DNA from: Paenibacillus alkaliterrae
Lineage (GTDB): Bacteria; Bacillota; Bacilli; Paenibacillales; Paenibacillaceae
Reading direction: 5' to 3'
Assembly: GCF_021532375.1 (NCBI RefSeq)
Contig: NZ_JAKGAP010000031.1
Location: 17,748 to 81,747 of the forward strand
Length of the DNA: 64,000 nt
Below are positions 42,935-51,525 of this stretch, piece after piece; position 1 is the stretch's first letter, and each line of letters starts with the position of its first letter. The position numbers and the translations under genes were made by a program. Under the pieces are notes generated by a model. It saw nothing but the letters and a program-made list of their open reading frames with translations. It made no database searches and was not told the origin of the DNA.

Positions 42935-43201
42935 CTATTTGGCAGCCCGGTAGTCCGGCCAATAATCCCCTGGTATTTCCGGACAGCCTCTATCCGTTGC
43001 CCACACATAGACCCAGCCGGATGGGCTGCCATTTTCAATATCTCCTACCCAGATCCGTTCGTAATCATTCTGCTCCTCGATTCCGTAAAACTCCTCGAGC
43101 CTATCCATTACTGCAAGTCCTTCCCTATCGACTGCTATCCATTGTCCACGTATAATCTTCCGGCAATCGCCATGCACGAGCTTTCGTTCCCTCTGCCGCA
43201 C
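42935..43201 (-). pseudogene. Gamma-glutamylcyclotransferase-like fragment
   Basis: An 88-codon frame matching only the C-terminal part of GGCT/AIG2-like proteins: RGQWIAVDREGLAVMDRLEE (near residues 18-37) then Y-x-R-x-x-V and GWVYVWATDRG. The N-terminal YGTL active-site loop is missing. No sensible ribosome binding site precedes the GTG. The piece is most likely a remnant of a gene that once extended to the right, or a degenerate small protein. Confidence 0.5.
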
Positions 43202-43242
43202 AGCTCCATGCTTTTAAAATTATCATAAGACCAAAGCCCGTC

Positions 43243-43291
43243 CCTTATTCGAAGCAGGCATTGCGCCCTTCTTCGAATAGGGCTTTTTTTG
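43243..43291 (+). terminator. Strong terminator upstream of gdhA
   Basis: AAAGCCC and TTATTCGAAG pair with CTTCGAATA and GGGCTTT, followed by seven T on the plus strand. It would end transcripts from the 48-codon gene, or act as an attenuator in a leader of the glutamate dehydrogenase gene. Confidence 0.85.
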
Positions 43292-43367
43292 GCTTACAGG
43301 ATGCAATATGGTAAAGTTAGGTGCAGAGTTAATCTCATTCCTGATCGAAAGAGGAGGTCGTTTAGTT

Positions 43368-44747
43368 ATGGCTGGTCAAACGGGCGCCATCGTACAGCAA
43401 TCTTTAAACGCATTAATGGGAGATACGGCTTTTTTGCCGAATTTGCAAAACCAAGCCCGCGAGCAGGCCTTTCTGTCGCTTGCCGCCATCCTTTCAACAC
43501 CTAATAAAGTACACAAGGCTTTTTTACGCATAACGGTCGATAACGGCAATGTCGTACGCATTCCGGCTTATCGCATTCAGCATAACGACACGCTCGGCCC
43601 TTATAAGGGCGGCATTCGGTTCCATGAATTAGTAAGCGAGGACGAGGTAACGAATCTTGCGGCGCTCATGACGCTCAAAAACGCGCTTCACGAGGTGCCC
43701 TTCGGCGGCGGCAAAGGCGGAGTCGTCATTAATCCGCGCAGCTATTCCGCAAGAGAGCTTTATCTCATTTGCAAAAAATATGTGCAGTACTTCAGCGATG
43801 TGCTCGGTCCTGACAAGGACATTCCAGCCCCGGATATGGGGACCGGCGAGCGCGAGATGGACTGGATGATGTCCGAATACAAGAGCATCCATCCCGGACA
43901 TCCCTACCTTGGCAGCTTCACCGGGAAAAGCGTCATTAACGGAGGCTCCCTGGGCCGCAGAGAAGCAACGGGTAAAGGCGTCTATTTCACGTTTCGCTAT
44001 ATGCTCCACGATTTCCTTAAGGCGCAAATCGGCTGGTTAGCCGGCAGCACGAATCCGTTCGTGCAAACCGCGCTTGCACACTCGGACCGGCCGCTGTCGA
44101 TAGCTGTGCAGGGCTTCGGCAATGTTGGGTCGATAGCCGCCTTAGAGGCGTATAAATGTGCTTATTTGCATAATAAAGTGGTGGCCGTCAGCGACCGCAA
44201 TGTTACCTTATTTAATTCCGACGGCCTGTCGATTCCTCTGTTGATCGAATATGCCGCCCGTCATCAGGGCGATTTGCCTGATTCCGAAACGGCGCTGGCC
44301 GAGCTTGATCTTAAGGCGCAAATACTTAGTCGCGAGGATGTGCTCTTCCTGGATGTCGACGTGCTCATTCTGGCTGCGCTCGAGGAGCAGATCCGCAAGG
44401 ATAATGTCGGGCACGTGAAGGCACGCATTATCGTGGAAGGCGCCAACGCACCCGTCACGGGCGAAGCTGACGAAGCGCTTACCTCGAGAGGCACCATCGT
44501 TATTCCGGATATATTAGCCAACGCAGGCGGCGTTATCGTATCCTATTTCGAATGGCTGCAAGGTCGGGAAACACAATTTTTCACCGAAGAGCAAGTATTC
44601 AAAATGCTGTATGATAAAATGCAGAAAACGTTAAACGGTATTTTGCCTGCCTTCTTTGGAGATCCGTTCCCGCTTCGCCAAAACTGCTACAATCACGCCG
44701 TGATGAAGCTCTCTACTATGCTTTACCGCCAAGGTAAGCTGTATTAA
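43368..44747 (+). CDS. gdhA: Glutamate dehydrogenase
   Basis: Glu/Leu/Phe/Val dehydrogenase family, 459 residues. It interconverts glutamate and 2-oxoglutarate plus ammonia. Substrate-binding PYKGGIRFH near residue 72, the catalytic lysine in PFGGGKGGVVINP near 105, and DIPAPDMGTG near 145 are intact. The Rossmann motif is GFGNVGS near 246. Start ATG at 43368 with GAGGAGG ten bases upstream; a start at 43308 would have no such site. It is somewhat longer than the usual 420-430 residues, with an insertion near residues 218-235 (IGWLAGSTNPFVQTAL). It is transcribed alone. Confidence 0.92.
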   Translation: MAGQTGAIVQQSLNALMGDTAFLPNLQNQAREQAFLSLAAILSTPNKVHKAFLRITVDNGNVVRIPAYRIQHNDTLGPYKGGIRFHELVSEDEVTNLAALMTLKNALHEVPFGGGKGGVVINPRSYSARELYLICKKYVQYFSDVLGPDKDIPAPDMGTGEREMDWMMSEYKSIHPGHPYLGSFTGKSVINGGSLGRREATGKGVYFTFRYMLHDFLKAQIGWLAGSTNPFVQTALAHSDRPLSIAVQGFGNVGSIAALEAYKCAYLHNKVVAVSDRNVTLFNSDGLSIPLLIEYAARHQGDLPDSETALAELDLKAQILSREDVLFLDVDVLILAALEEQIRKDNVGHVKARIIVEGANAPVTGEADEALTSRGTIVIPDILANAGGVIVSYFEWLQGRETQFFTEEQVFKMLYDKMQKTLNGILPAFFGDPFPLRQNCYNHAVMKLSTMLYRQGKLY

Positions 44748-44756
44748 ATAAAAAGT

Positions 44757-44794
44757 ACCATCCTTCCCGAAGCTGCGGCTCCTTGAAGGGTGGT
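44757..44794. terminator. Hairpin between gdhA and the VWA lipoprotein gene
   Basis: ACCATCCTTC pairs with GAAGGGTGGT between two convergent genes. It can serve both, although T-runs are weak on either side. Confidence 0.5.
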
Positions 44795-44807
44795 CCTGTT
44801 CGTTTTA

Positions 44808-46121
44808 CTACTGCACGTAGCGGTTAATGACCTCGACGAGCAAATCGTTTAGCAGCTTCACCTCATATTCGCCTACTGCAGGCTTGAGGTGATCGCCTCC
44901 GATGCCGCTGTCATCGGTCAGGAACAAATAGGTTCCGCCAGTCGCCGCGGCCATGAACCGCAGCAAATATTCCGTATCGACGCTGACGCCGCTGGAGGCA
45001 ATCGGAATGATTCGAATTCCCTGCTCCGCCGCATCCTCAATCAGCTTCTGAATCTCATCAATAATTTGCGGATCGTTATGCGGCGGCGCATCTAATACGA
45101 GAAATAACAGGCGCGCGCGCGCCTCCTCGCTCCATTTGTGCTCATGAATCGCATCTCTCAGCGCCTGATCGACAGCCTCCGGATAATCGCCGCCGCCTTG
45201 CGCCTTCTGCATGCTGAACTGATCAATCACCTTATTGATATCCGTCGTAAACGGATACGGCTTCACAATATAATCATCATGCTTATCCCGGTAAAAATTC
45301 GCACTGATCCTAATCCCCAGCTGATTAGCCTGCTGGTCGGATATGCGCTTCACGACATCCTTAAGCTCTGCCTCCAAGTAATTAAGCTCATCCTCCATCG
45401 AGCCGGTCGTATCGACAACAAACATAACGTCTACCTGCTGGGATAGCGCTGCGCCATTGCCTAAATCGACCTTCACCGAGCCTTGCTGCGGAATTTCCAG
45501 CTGCTGCGTCGTCTTGCTTTCCTGTGCCGACTGCACTTGAACCTTATAAGTGCCTTGGTTCGCCGTGTCCTCGAATAACCCCGCATATACGTAGGCTCTC
45601 CCCTCCGTATTCGTTCGCGCCTTCCAAGCCGTTTCCTTCCCTGAGAGCAAGGTTACCTTTGCATCCGACACCGCTTTCCCATTTGCCGTAACAACGACCT
45701 CCAGCCTATGGAAATTCCAAAAGCCCCATGCCCGCTTGCTGCTGTCGCCCTCCTCGGTGTTCAGCACATTTCCAAACCGCTCCCAGGCCGCTATGTCATC
45801 CCATTCACCTGCTGTTAATTGTCCCGCCTGAACTTCTTGTTCCGGGTTCGGATATCCGCGCTTGCCGCCTTCTTTCTCTTTCACCGGCTCGCTGTTTGAC
45901 ATTGCCTTATCATCGGAGCTATTGGTAATCTCCTCTTTAGCTGCATCCGATGTCTCGTTGCCCCTATTGCCAGCCGTTTCGCGATTTCCGCTATCCGAGG
46001 CATTATTCCCCGCGGAAGAGCATGCGCTAAGCGATAAAGTCAATGTAAGCATAATCGCGGTTATCCAGCTAAAGCTTCTTCTTTGTTTGCCTGAACCCTT
46101 GAACGAATGACCCGCCTTCAT
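44808..46121 (-). CDS. VWA-domain lipoprotein
   Basis: A 437-residue secreted lipoprotein. The signal peptide ends in lipobox LSAC (Cys near 33). A low-complexity Ser/Asn/Glu stretch and a short carboxypeptidase-regulatory-like beta domain follow. The VWA domain starts at VDVMFVVDTTGSMEDEL near residue 225, with a MIDAS of the D-x-T-x-S type and a further Asp in LVLDAPPHND near 345. Such proteins bind ligands through the metal site on the outer face. ATG 46121 is preferred because the signal peptide starts there; the open frame continues upstream for 41 codons without a signal. No partner ATPase is nearby. Confidence 0.8.
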   Translation of the reverse strand: MKAGHSFKGSGKQRRSFSWITAIMLTLTLSLSACSSAGNNASDSGNRETAGNRGNETSDAAKEEITNSSDDKAMSNSEPVKEKEGGKRGYPNPEQEVQAGQLTAGEWDDIAAWERFGNVLNTEEGDSSKRAWGFWNFHRLEVVVTANGKAVSDAKVTLLSGKETAWKARTNTEGRAYVYAGLFEDTANQGTYKVQVQSAQESKTTQQLEIPQQGSVKVDLGNGAALSQQVDVMFVVDTTGSMEDELNYLEAELKDVVKRISDQQANQLGIRISANFYRDKHDDYIVKPYPFTTDINKVIDQFSMQKAQGGGDYPEAVDQALRDAIHEHKWSEEARARLLFLVLDAPPHNDPQIIDEIQKLIEDAAEQGIRIIPIASSGVSVDTEYLLRFMAAATGGTYLFLTDDSGIGGDHLKPAVGEYEVKLLNDLLVEVINRYVQ

Positions 46122-46272
46122 CCCTTCAGCCCCTTTGTTTGTATTTGCTACTCTGACGCATGCAGGCTTACAAATGTTGCATATATTGGCCGTAAACATT
46201 ACAATACGATTCAGACATGCGGCGAGTCCAAGAATCGGCTGCATTAAGCTTCATATACAGGAGGACTTCATC

Positions 46273-46584
46273 GTGGAAACCTTTGACCTTATCGCAATCG
46301 AAATTATGTATCAGCAGCAAACGAAGCAGCTTTCCTTCACGTCCGCTGAGCTCATTCGAGTAACGGAATACGGCGATCGGCTGTGGTACGTCGATATTAA
46401 CGGAGTCGGCGACCGCGAGCTGCTGGCTTGGTTCGGGAAAAGCGAGGATATAGGAGTACAGCTTACTGCAATTGCGGGCAGCGGACAGGCCTTCCGCGGC
46501 AAAGGCTACCTGCATCCGAACGAGCCGCATCAAGCAGCGGCGATTCGCGGCGACGGAGAGCTATTGGAACAACAACTCTCCTAA
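46273..46584 (+). CDS. Conserved-looking small protein of unknown function
   Basis: A 103-residue soluble protein starting at GTG 46273, eight bases after AGGAGG. It has mixed alpha/beta character with two short strands (GDRLWYVDINGVGD near residues 42-55). The C-terminus is polar. I recognise no domain. It reads away from the VWA lipoprotein gene and ends at a strong terminator. Confidence 0.6.
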   Translation: METFDLIAIEIMYQQQTKQLSFTSAELIRVTEYGDRLWYVDINGVGDRELLAWFGKSEDIGVQLTAIAGSGQAFRGKGYLHPNEPHQAAAIRGDGELLEQQLS

Positions 46585-46638
46585 AAAAAGAGCAGCTCCG
46601 GCAAGTCTTATACAAGACTCGTCGGAGCTGCTTTTTCA
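46584..46638. terminator. Bidirectional terminator
   Basis: AAAAAGAGCAGCTCCG and AAGTCTT pair with AGACT and CGGAGCTGCTTTTT. The long stem with T-runs on both strands ends the 103-residue gene and the convergent lyase gene. Confidence 0.9.
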
Positions 46639-46642
46639 ATCC

Positions 46643-47605
46643 TTATTTGCTGTGAGCAATTTCCGGCGTAGTCAGACGGTCGTAGAACTCTACGCCATTG
46701 TCTTTATCCGCGGAATCGCGAAGCGCCATCGCGGAACGCGGGTGCTCATCCAATATTCCCGTAATCATGTAAGGAATAATATAGCCCCATTCTTCCTTCT
46801 CGCGAAGCGGAATCATGAACTTCTCGATCATGTCGAGTACGGGACGGATGCTGTACTTCGTGTTTTGAAGCTCGGCGACAAGAAGCTCCGTGTTGCAGTT
46901 GCCGGCAGCGCGGCCCATGCCGTAAACGGAAGCATCAAGCAGCTCAACGCCGTTCTCTGCCGCAAGCAGCGTGTTCGCGAATGCAAGCTGCAGGTTGTTG
47001 TGCGCGTGAACGCCCAGACGCTTGTTCGGCAGATGCTTGCGGAATTTGTCAACTAGGTAGCTCACATCGCTAGGCTTTAAGCTACCGTAGGAGTCAACGA
47101 TGTATACGACGTCTACCACGCTGTCATTGATCAGTTGGAACGCTTCAACAAGCTGATTCTCCATCACGTTCGAAAGCGCCATAATGTTAAGCGTCGTCTC
47201 GTATCCGCGATCATGGAATACTTTCACAAGCTCAAGCGCTTTGTCTACGTCCTGCACATAGCACGCAACGCGGATCAGGTCAAGCAAGCTCTCGCTGCGC
47301 GGCAAAATATCATTCTCATCTACGCGGCCGACGTCAACGAGTGCGGAAAGCTTCGTATTGCCTTTATAAGGGATCACTTTTTTCAAGAAATCATCGTTCA
47401 GAAAACGCCAAGGGCCCGCGTTTTCAGCGCCCTTCAGCAGCTTTGGCGAGTTTTTGTAGCCGATTTCCATATAATCGACGCCAGCTTCGTTCAAGCATTG
47501 ATACAAATGTTGAACGAACTCGACGCTGAAATCCCAGTTATTCACGAGTCCGCCGTCGCGGATCGTGCAGTCAACAATTTTGCAATGACTCGTTTTTGAA
47601 TGCAT
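46643..47605 (-). CDS. DRE-TIM metallolyase family aldolase (HMGL-like)
   Basis: A 320-residue TIM-barrel enzyme. The signature DCTIRDGG near residue 12 stands for the D-R-E metal and catalytic site, the metal-binding HAHNN is near 202, and GMGRAAGN near 233 fits the HMG-CoA lyase/homocitrate synthase superfamily. It is closest in look to the stand-alone 'aldolase catalytic domain' group, such as 4-hydroxy-2-oxovalerate aldolase-like proteins. The reaction is not known. AAAGGAG precedes the ATG. No acyl-CoA or dehydrogenase partner is adjacent. Confidence 0.75.
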   Translation of the reverse strand: MHSKTSHCKIVDCTIRDGGLVNNWDFSVEFVQHLYQCLNEAGVDYMEIGYKNSPKLLKGAENAGPWRFLNDDFLKKVIPYKGNTKLSALVDVGRVDENDILPRSESLLDLIRVACYVQDVDKALELVKVFHDRGYETTLNIMALSNVMENQLVEAFQLINDSVVDVVYIVDSYGSLKPSDVSYLVDKFRKHLPNKRLGVHAHNNLQLAFANTLLAAENGVELLDASVYGMGRAAGNCNTELLVAELQNTKYSIRPVLDMIEKFMIPLREKEEWGYIIPYMITGILDEHPRSAMALRDSADKDNGVEFYDRLTTPEIAHSK

Positions 47606-47775
47606 GCGTTTTTACTCCTTTGATGTGAACATGAGTTCAGTTTTTCTCATTTTACTTGAAAAGGATGCGGAACGCAAAATGTTTTTGTCGTTTTATGTCT
47701 GCTTCAGGAGCATCTCCGCCTCTGCGTATAGTTGCGGGAAACGGCTTGTTATCCTTATACATGACGCACCTGGGC

Positions 47776-48522
47776 CTATTTAACAATTGTTTGCGGCTCT
47801 TGCCCGAAGTGTCCGGAACGGTTCACTTTGGTTTGAATATATTTTTCGTTGTACACCGAGGAATTGCCCCAAAGAGGAACTCTCCCCGCTGCGTTCATGC
47901 CTGCTTTGCGCAGCGCATCCACCTTGCGCGGATTGTTCGTAATGATCGATACCGGCAGTGCCCGCAGCAGCTTAAGCACGGCAATTGCATTACTGTAATC
48001 GCGGGCATCGTCAGCGAAACCAAGCTCGGTGTTCGCATCAACTGTATCGAAGCCATCCTCCTGCAGCAAATAGGCGATCGCCTTGCTGAACAAGCCGATG
48101 CCGCGGCCCTCATGATTAGCCAAATAGAACAACGCCCCGGTGCCGTGCTCCGTAATAATCCGCATCGACTGCTTCAATTGAAAGCCGCAATCGCATCTTG
48201 CGCTGCCAAAAATATCGCCCGTATGGCAAATGCTGTGCATGCGGATGAGCGCGTTGTCATTATTCTCGAAATCGCCGTATACGAGGACGCTCGATTGCTG
48301 AAGATCCGCATAAGAGAAGTGAGTTAAGTCTTCGACAAGCTGCTCTGCCGTTTGCTCCTCGCCTGTCTCCTTGCGCAGCCAGCTATACCAATGGAACATC
48401 TTCGTTTCACCGTCCAGCTCTACGGGCAGCTTAACCGGCCCGACAACGTAAATGTCGTCACTGCCCGTTTGCGTTCTTTTTATTTTATCCTTAATAATGG
48501 CTGCAATATTTGGTTTGATCAT
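47776..48522 (-). CDS. ribA: GTP cyclohydrolase II
   Basis: Catalyses the first step of riboflavin synthesis, opening GTP to the diaminopyrimidine. It is 248 residues, without the RibB domain that is fused in B. subtilis RibA. Zinc-binding HTGDIFGSARCDCG near residue 105 holds the three cysteines with CH before it; NHEGRGIGLFSKAIAY near 137 and IITNNPRKVDAL near 194 are the GTP site. ATG 48522 follows AAGGTGA. It has its own strong promoter, overlapped by a palindrome that a divergent HxlR-type regulator could bind. There are no other rib genes in the window. Confidence 0.9.
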   Translation of the reverse strand: MIKPNIAAIIKDKIKRTQTGSDDIYVVGPVKLPVELDGETKMFHWYSWLRKETGEEQTAEQLVEDLTHFSYADLQQSSVLVYGDFENNDNALIRMHSICHTGDIFGSARCDCGFQLKQSMRIITEHGTGALFYLANHEGRGIGLFSKAIAYLLQEDGFDTVDANTELGFADDARDYSNAIAVLKLLRALPVSIITNNPRKVDALRKAGMNAAGRVPLWGNSSVYNEKYIQTKVNRSGHFGQEPQTIVK

Positions 48523-48624
48523 ACTCATTCACCTTCTTCGAAAATTGTTATTTTAAAATTGCAGCGACAAATAGCTGAGCGTGCCGAATTCGTAGCCGCG
48601 ATAGATGATTTGACCTCCTCATTT

Positions 48625-48643
48625 GTTACTTACTATTTGTAAC
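48625..48643. promoter_or_regulatory. Palindromic operator between ribA and the HxlR gene
   Basis: GTTAC, nine bases, GTAAC: the core TACTATTTGTAACTA resembles YodB/HypR-type HxlR operators. It sits at the expected transcription start of ribA, where a repressor would block it. Confidence 0.5.
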
Positions 48644-48645
48644 TA

Positions 48646-48674
48646 ATTATAAATTTATAACTTAAGATAGTCAA
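48646..48674 (-). promoter_or_regulatory. Sigma-A promoter of ribA
   Basis: On the minus strand TTGACT (48674-48669), 17 bases, TATAAT (48651-48646). This is one of the best promoter matches in the window. The roughly 110-base leader to ribA contains a GAGGAGGT not followed by a normal start codon. Confidence 0.85.
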
Positions 48675-48698
48675 GTAATTAACATTATCCAGGTGTGC

Positions 48699-48727
48699 TT
48701 GTATAAATAAGATATTGAGGTTATACT
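48699..48727 (+). promoter_or_regulatory. Sigma-A promoter of the HxlR gene
   Basis: TTGTAT (48699-48704), 17 bases, TATACT (48722-48727), 29 bp upstream of the HxlR-type ATG. Confidence 0.65.
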
Positions 48728-48755
48728 TATTGTTAACTCAAAAGAGGTGATAGTT

Positions 48756-49079
48756 ATGGATCAGTCAAACCTTTGTCCCCGTTTCCAGAAGGGAATGGAC
48801 ATCATCAGCAAACGTTGGACCGGCCTTATTATATTTCAACTATTGTCTGGTCCGCAGCGCTTCTGCGCCGTTCAGTCCGCGCTCCCGATCAGCGGCAGAC
48901 TGCTCTCGGAACGGTTCAAAGACCTGGAGAATGAAGGGATTGTCGACCGGCAGGTCTATCCTGAAATACCTGTACGCATAGAATATTCATTAACTGAAAA
49001 GGGCCGCGCGATTGAACCCATCATTAGAGAGATTCAGAAATGGTCACAGGACTGGATCGAACCGGACACTGTAGCGTGA
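48756..49079 (+). CDS. HxlR-family transcription regulator
   Basis: A 107-residue winged-helix regulator. LCPRFQKGMDIISKRWTGLI at the N-terminus includes the conserved cysteine near residue 6 that senses thiol-reactive compounds in YodB, CatR and HypR. The recognition region is LPISGRLLSERFKDLENEGIV (split here: LPISGRLLSERFK, DLENEGIV), and the wing contains RIEYSLTEKG. ATG 48756 follows GAGGTGA. It diverges from ribA and shares the operator region, so ribA is the most likely target. Confidence 0.9.
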   Translation: MDQSNLCPRFQKGMDIISKRWTGLIIFQLLSGPQRFCAVQSALPISGRLLSERFKDLENEGIVDRQVYPEIPVRIEYSLTEKGRAIEPIIREIQKWSQDWIEPDTVA

Positions 49080-49087
49080 AATAAGAA

Positions 49088-49131
49088 AAAGAAGCTCTCC
49101 CATCGACTATCAATCGAGGGAGAGCTTCTTC
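49088..49131. terminator. Bidirectional terminator between HxlR gene and kdpD-like gene
   Basis: AAGAAGCTCTCCC pairs with GGGAGAGCTTCTT between two convergent genes; A-rich and T-rich flanks serve both strands. Confidence 0.85.
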
Positions 49132-49134
49132 GCT

Positions 49135-51453
49135 TTACTTATCAGGGACGCGATTCGCTACAATTAGCACATCCATATGGCGGCCCGATTGCAGCAGCTT
49201 GCGAACCACATTACCTCGCAGCAAGAAGTGCCAAAACGTCCGATTAGACTGTCCGACGATCAGTTGCGTCGCCTTTGTGCGATTAGCAGCCGTAAGAAGG
49301 GTAGCGGCAATATGCGCTTTGCTCTCTGCCTTCGACATTTCGAAGACACCCCCAAGCCGCTCTGTTAAATGCAATAAAGCATCTTTCTTGGCTGTAATAT
49401 CTTCCGTCCATGGAGAGCCGTCCTGCACGTAATGAACATGCCATTCGGCCTTTAGCCGATACGCGATCCGGAAGCCGCGGCGGATCAGCCGTTCAGCGTT
49501 CGAGCGAATATCGATACCTACGAAAATAACCTCCCGCCTTCTTAGCGGCCCGCGCAGCGACTTATTGCGATCCCACGACTCCATACGTTCATCGACATCA
49601 TCGGCAATTTCCCGCAAAGCGAGCTCCCGCAGCGCAATCAAATTGCCTGTCGAAAAGAAAGCGCCCAGCGCTTGCTCCACCTTGCCCATCGCGTAGATTT
49701 TGCCCTCCTTCATACGCTGCTGAAGCATTTGCGGCGTTATATCAATAAGCTCCACTTGGTCAGCCAAGCGTATAATGGCGTCCGGCACTGTTTCTCTTAC
49801 GGTAACGCCGGTTATTTGCTTAACCGCGTCGTTCAAACTTTCGATATGCTGCACATTCATCGTTGAGATGACCGAAATGCCCTTTTCGAGCAAATGGATA
49901 ACATCCTCGTAACGCTTCTTGCGCAAGCTTCCCGGTACGTTCGTATGAGCAAGCTCATCGACCAGCACAACGTCCGGATTATCACGAATGATCGCTTCGA
50001 CATCCATTTCCTTCAGCTTCGTCCCGCGATAATCGATCGTTTGCTGCTCGATAATCGGAAGGTCCCCAATCTGTCTCAGCGTTTCATGCCGCCCATGCGT
50101 CTCGACTAATCCGATCACGACATCGATGCCCTTGCGGAGCAGAGCATTCGCTTCCGATAGCATCGTATACGTCTTCCCTACTCCAGGCGCAGCGCCGATA
50201 TAAATGTGAAACGTTCCTCTTCGAATGGATTCAATTTGCCTCTCTCGCTCCTCCAGGCTGAATCTGCGGAACAGCTCCTTCTCCGAATCGTTTCTTTGCT
50301 TGACCGGCATTATTCGCTCGCCCTCATGCTCCGCCCGATCCGCCATCAGAAACAAGTCGACCTGATTAAGCTTGCGCAGTACGCCGTCGACAATCGATCC
50401 CTGCCAAAGCTGCTGCCACCTGCTCTGCTTAGAATGGCCCATGACGATGCGCGTCACATGGTTTTCCTCCGCAAATCTGACAAGGGCCGCAGGCAGCTTG
50501 CGGCGTCTCGTTAACGGAAGCTCCTCGAATTTCCCTTCCACCTTCTTGGTGAGCTTCTTTATCGATGTTTTGAAGGCTTGCTCGTCCTTAGACAAGCTCT
50601 TCCTCTGATTAACGAAGGAAACAACAATGATATCGCCGTTCAGCCTTCTTGCGATTTGCTGGCCTCGGCGTACATATAACGAACCGTTCCAATGGTATTG
50701 CGCGGTAACCAGAATACGTTCCGATGCTCCTGACGGCCCGGTAAGACCAAGCTCCTCTCGGTGCTTCTCAAGCGAGTCGTTCACTCCCTCGGCAACGAGC
50801 CTGAGCGACAGCTCGCGCAGCACAGCTAAGTTTCCCCGCACCGATATAGCCGGATCAGGACGGTTGCCAAGAACGCCGTCTTTCAACCGTTTCAGCATCG
50901 TTTCGGGAGACACGTCGATAAGGCGGACTTCATCCGCCAGCTCCAGCGTACCCGCCGGCACCGTGCATCCGGCTCGAATGCCGGTCCATTTCAATGCTGC
51001 CTCATCTGCCCCTTCGAGCTCGTATACGTTAATCGTCGTGATGACGCTTATCCCTTTCTCCAATAGAAAGAGAACGTCCTCCAAGCGTGTCCGAAACTGC
51101 GACTCCGCACGGTTGCGATGGGCGAGCCCGTCAACCAATACAACCTCCGGATTACGTTCAATAATGGCATCAAGATTCAAATCCTTCTGCTCTTGGCCGT
51201 CCAACCGCCAATGGATACTAGCCACTCTCTCAAGCTGCCCGATCTGTTCGGCGGTTTCAGGCCTTTGCAGAGTCGAAACGGCACATATGACAACATCGAT
51301 TCCATCACGCTTCAGCTGCGCTCCTTCCTTCAGCATATGATACGTTTTCCCTGAACCGCTTACGGCGCCTATTAATATTTTCAACCTTCCCCTGTGAAGC
51401 TTGGAGATGGAAAGCAACAGCTCTTCCGGTGTTTTTCTGCGAAATGGAACCAC
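49135..51453 (-). CDS. Tandem double KdpD sensor (two KdpD-USP modules, no kinase)
   Basis: A 772-residue protein made of two copies of the KdpD N-terminal module plus universal-stress-like domain. Module 1: Walker A GAVSGSGKTYHM near residue 28 and VVLVDGLAHRNRAES near 99. Module 2: GAAPGVGKTYTM near 417 and VVLVDELAHTNVPGS near 487. Module 1 thus has Gly in place of the Walker B glutamate. The transmembrane helices and the histidine kinase of true KdpD are missing. GTG at 51453 lies nine bases after GGGAGGA; an earlier GTG lacks a site. It ends the kdp operon. In S. aureus the KdpD USP domain binds c-di-AMP, so a cytosolic sensing or adaptor role is plausible. No kdpE is present. Confidence 0.88.
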   Translation of the reverse strand: MVPFRRKTPEELLLSISKLHRGRLKILIGAVSGSGKTYHMLKEGAQLKRDGIDVVICAVSTLQRPETAEQIGQLERVASIHWRLDGQEQKDLNLDAIIERNPEVVLVDGLAHRNRAESQFRTRLEDVLFLLEKGISVITTINVYELEGADEAALKWTGIRAGCTVPAGTLELADEVRLIDVSPETMLKRLKDGVLGNRPDPAISVRGNLAVLRELSLRLVAEGVNDSLEKHREELGLTGPSGASERILVTAQYHWNGSLYVRRGQQIARRLNGDIIVVSFVNQRKSLSKDEQAFKTSIKKLTKKVEGKFEELPLTRRRKLPAALVRFAEENHVTRIVMGHSKQSRWQQLWQGSIVDGVLRKLNQVDLFLMADRAEHEGERIMPVKQRNDSEKELFRRFSLEERERQIESIRRGTFHIYIGAAPGVGKTYTMLSEANALLRKGIDVVIGLVETHGRHETLRQIGDLPIIEQQTIDYRGTKLKEMDVEAIIRDNPDVVLVDELAHTNVPGSLRKKRYEDVIHLLEKGISVISTMNVQHIESLNDAVKQITGVTVRETVPDAIIRLADQVELIDITPQMLQQRMKEGKIYAMGKVEQALGAFFSTGNLIALRELALREIADDVDERMESWDRNKSLRGPLRRREVIFVGIDIRSNAERLIRRGFRIAYRLKAEWHVHYVQDGSPWTEDITAKKDALLHLTERLGGVFEMSKAESKAHIAATLLTAANRTKATQLIVGQSNRTFWHFLLRGNVVRKLLQSGRHMDVLIVANRVPDK

Positions 51454-51525
51454 GGCGGCTTCTCCTCCCAAAAGCTTGAAGCTCACCCGTCATCGCGACG
51501 GGCTGGCATGCAAGCAACGATAAAG

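Noticed and set aside
48553..48620. Short frame ending YRGYEFGTLSYLSLQF after a GAGGAGGT site in the ribA leader
   Set aside because: It has no ATG, GTG or TTG start at a sensible distance; an overlapping 24-codon frame starts inside the ribosome binding site. Not enough to call a gene.
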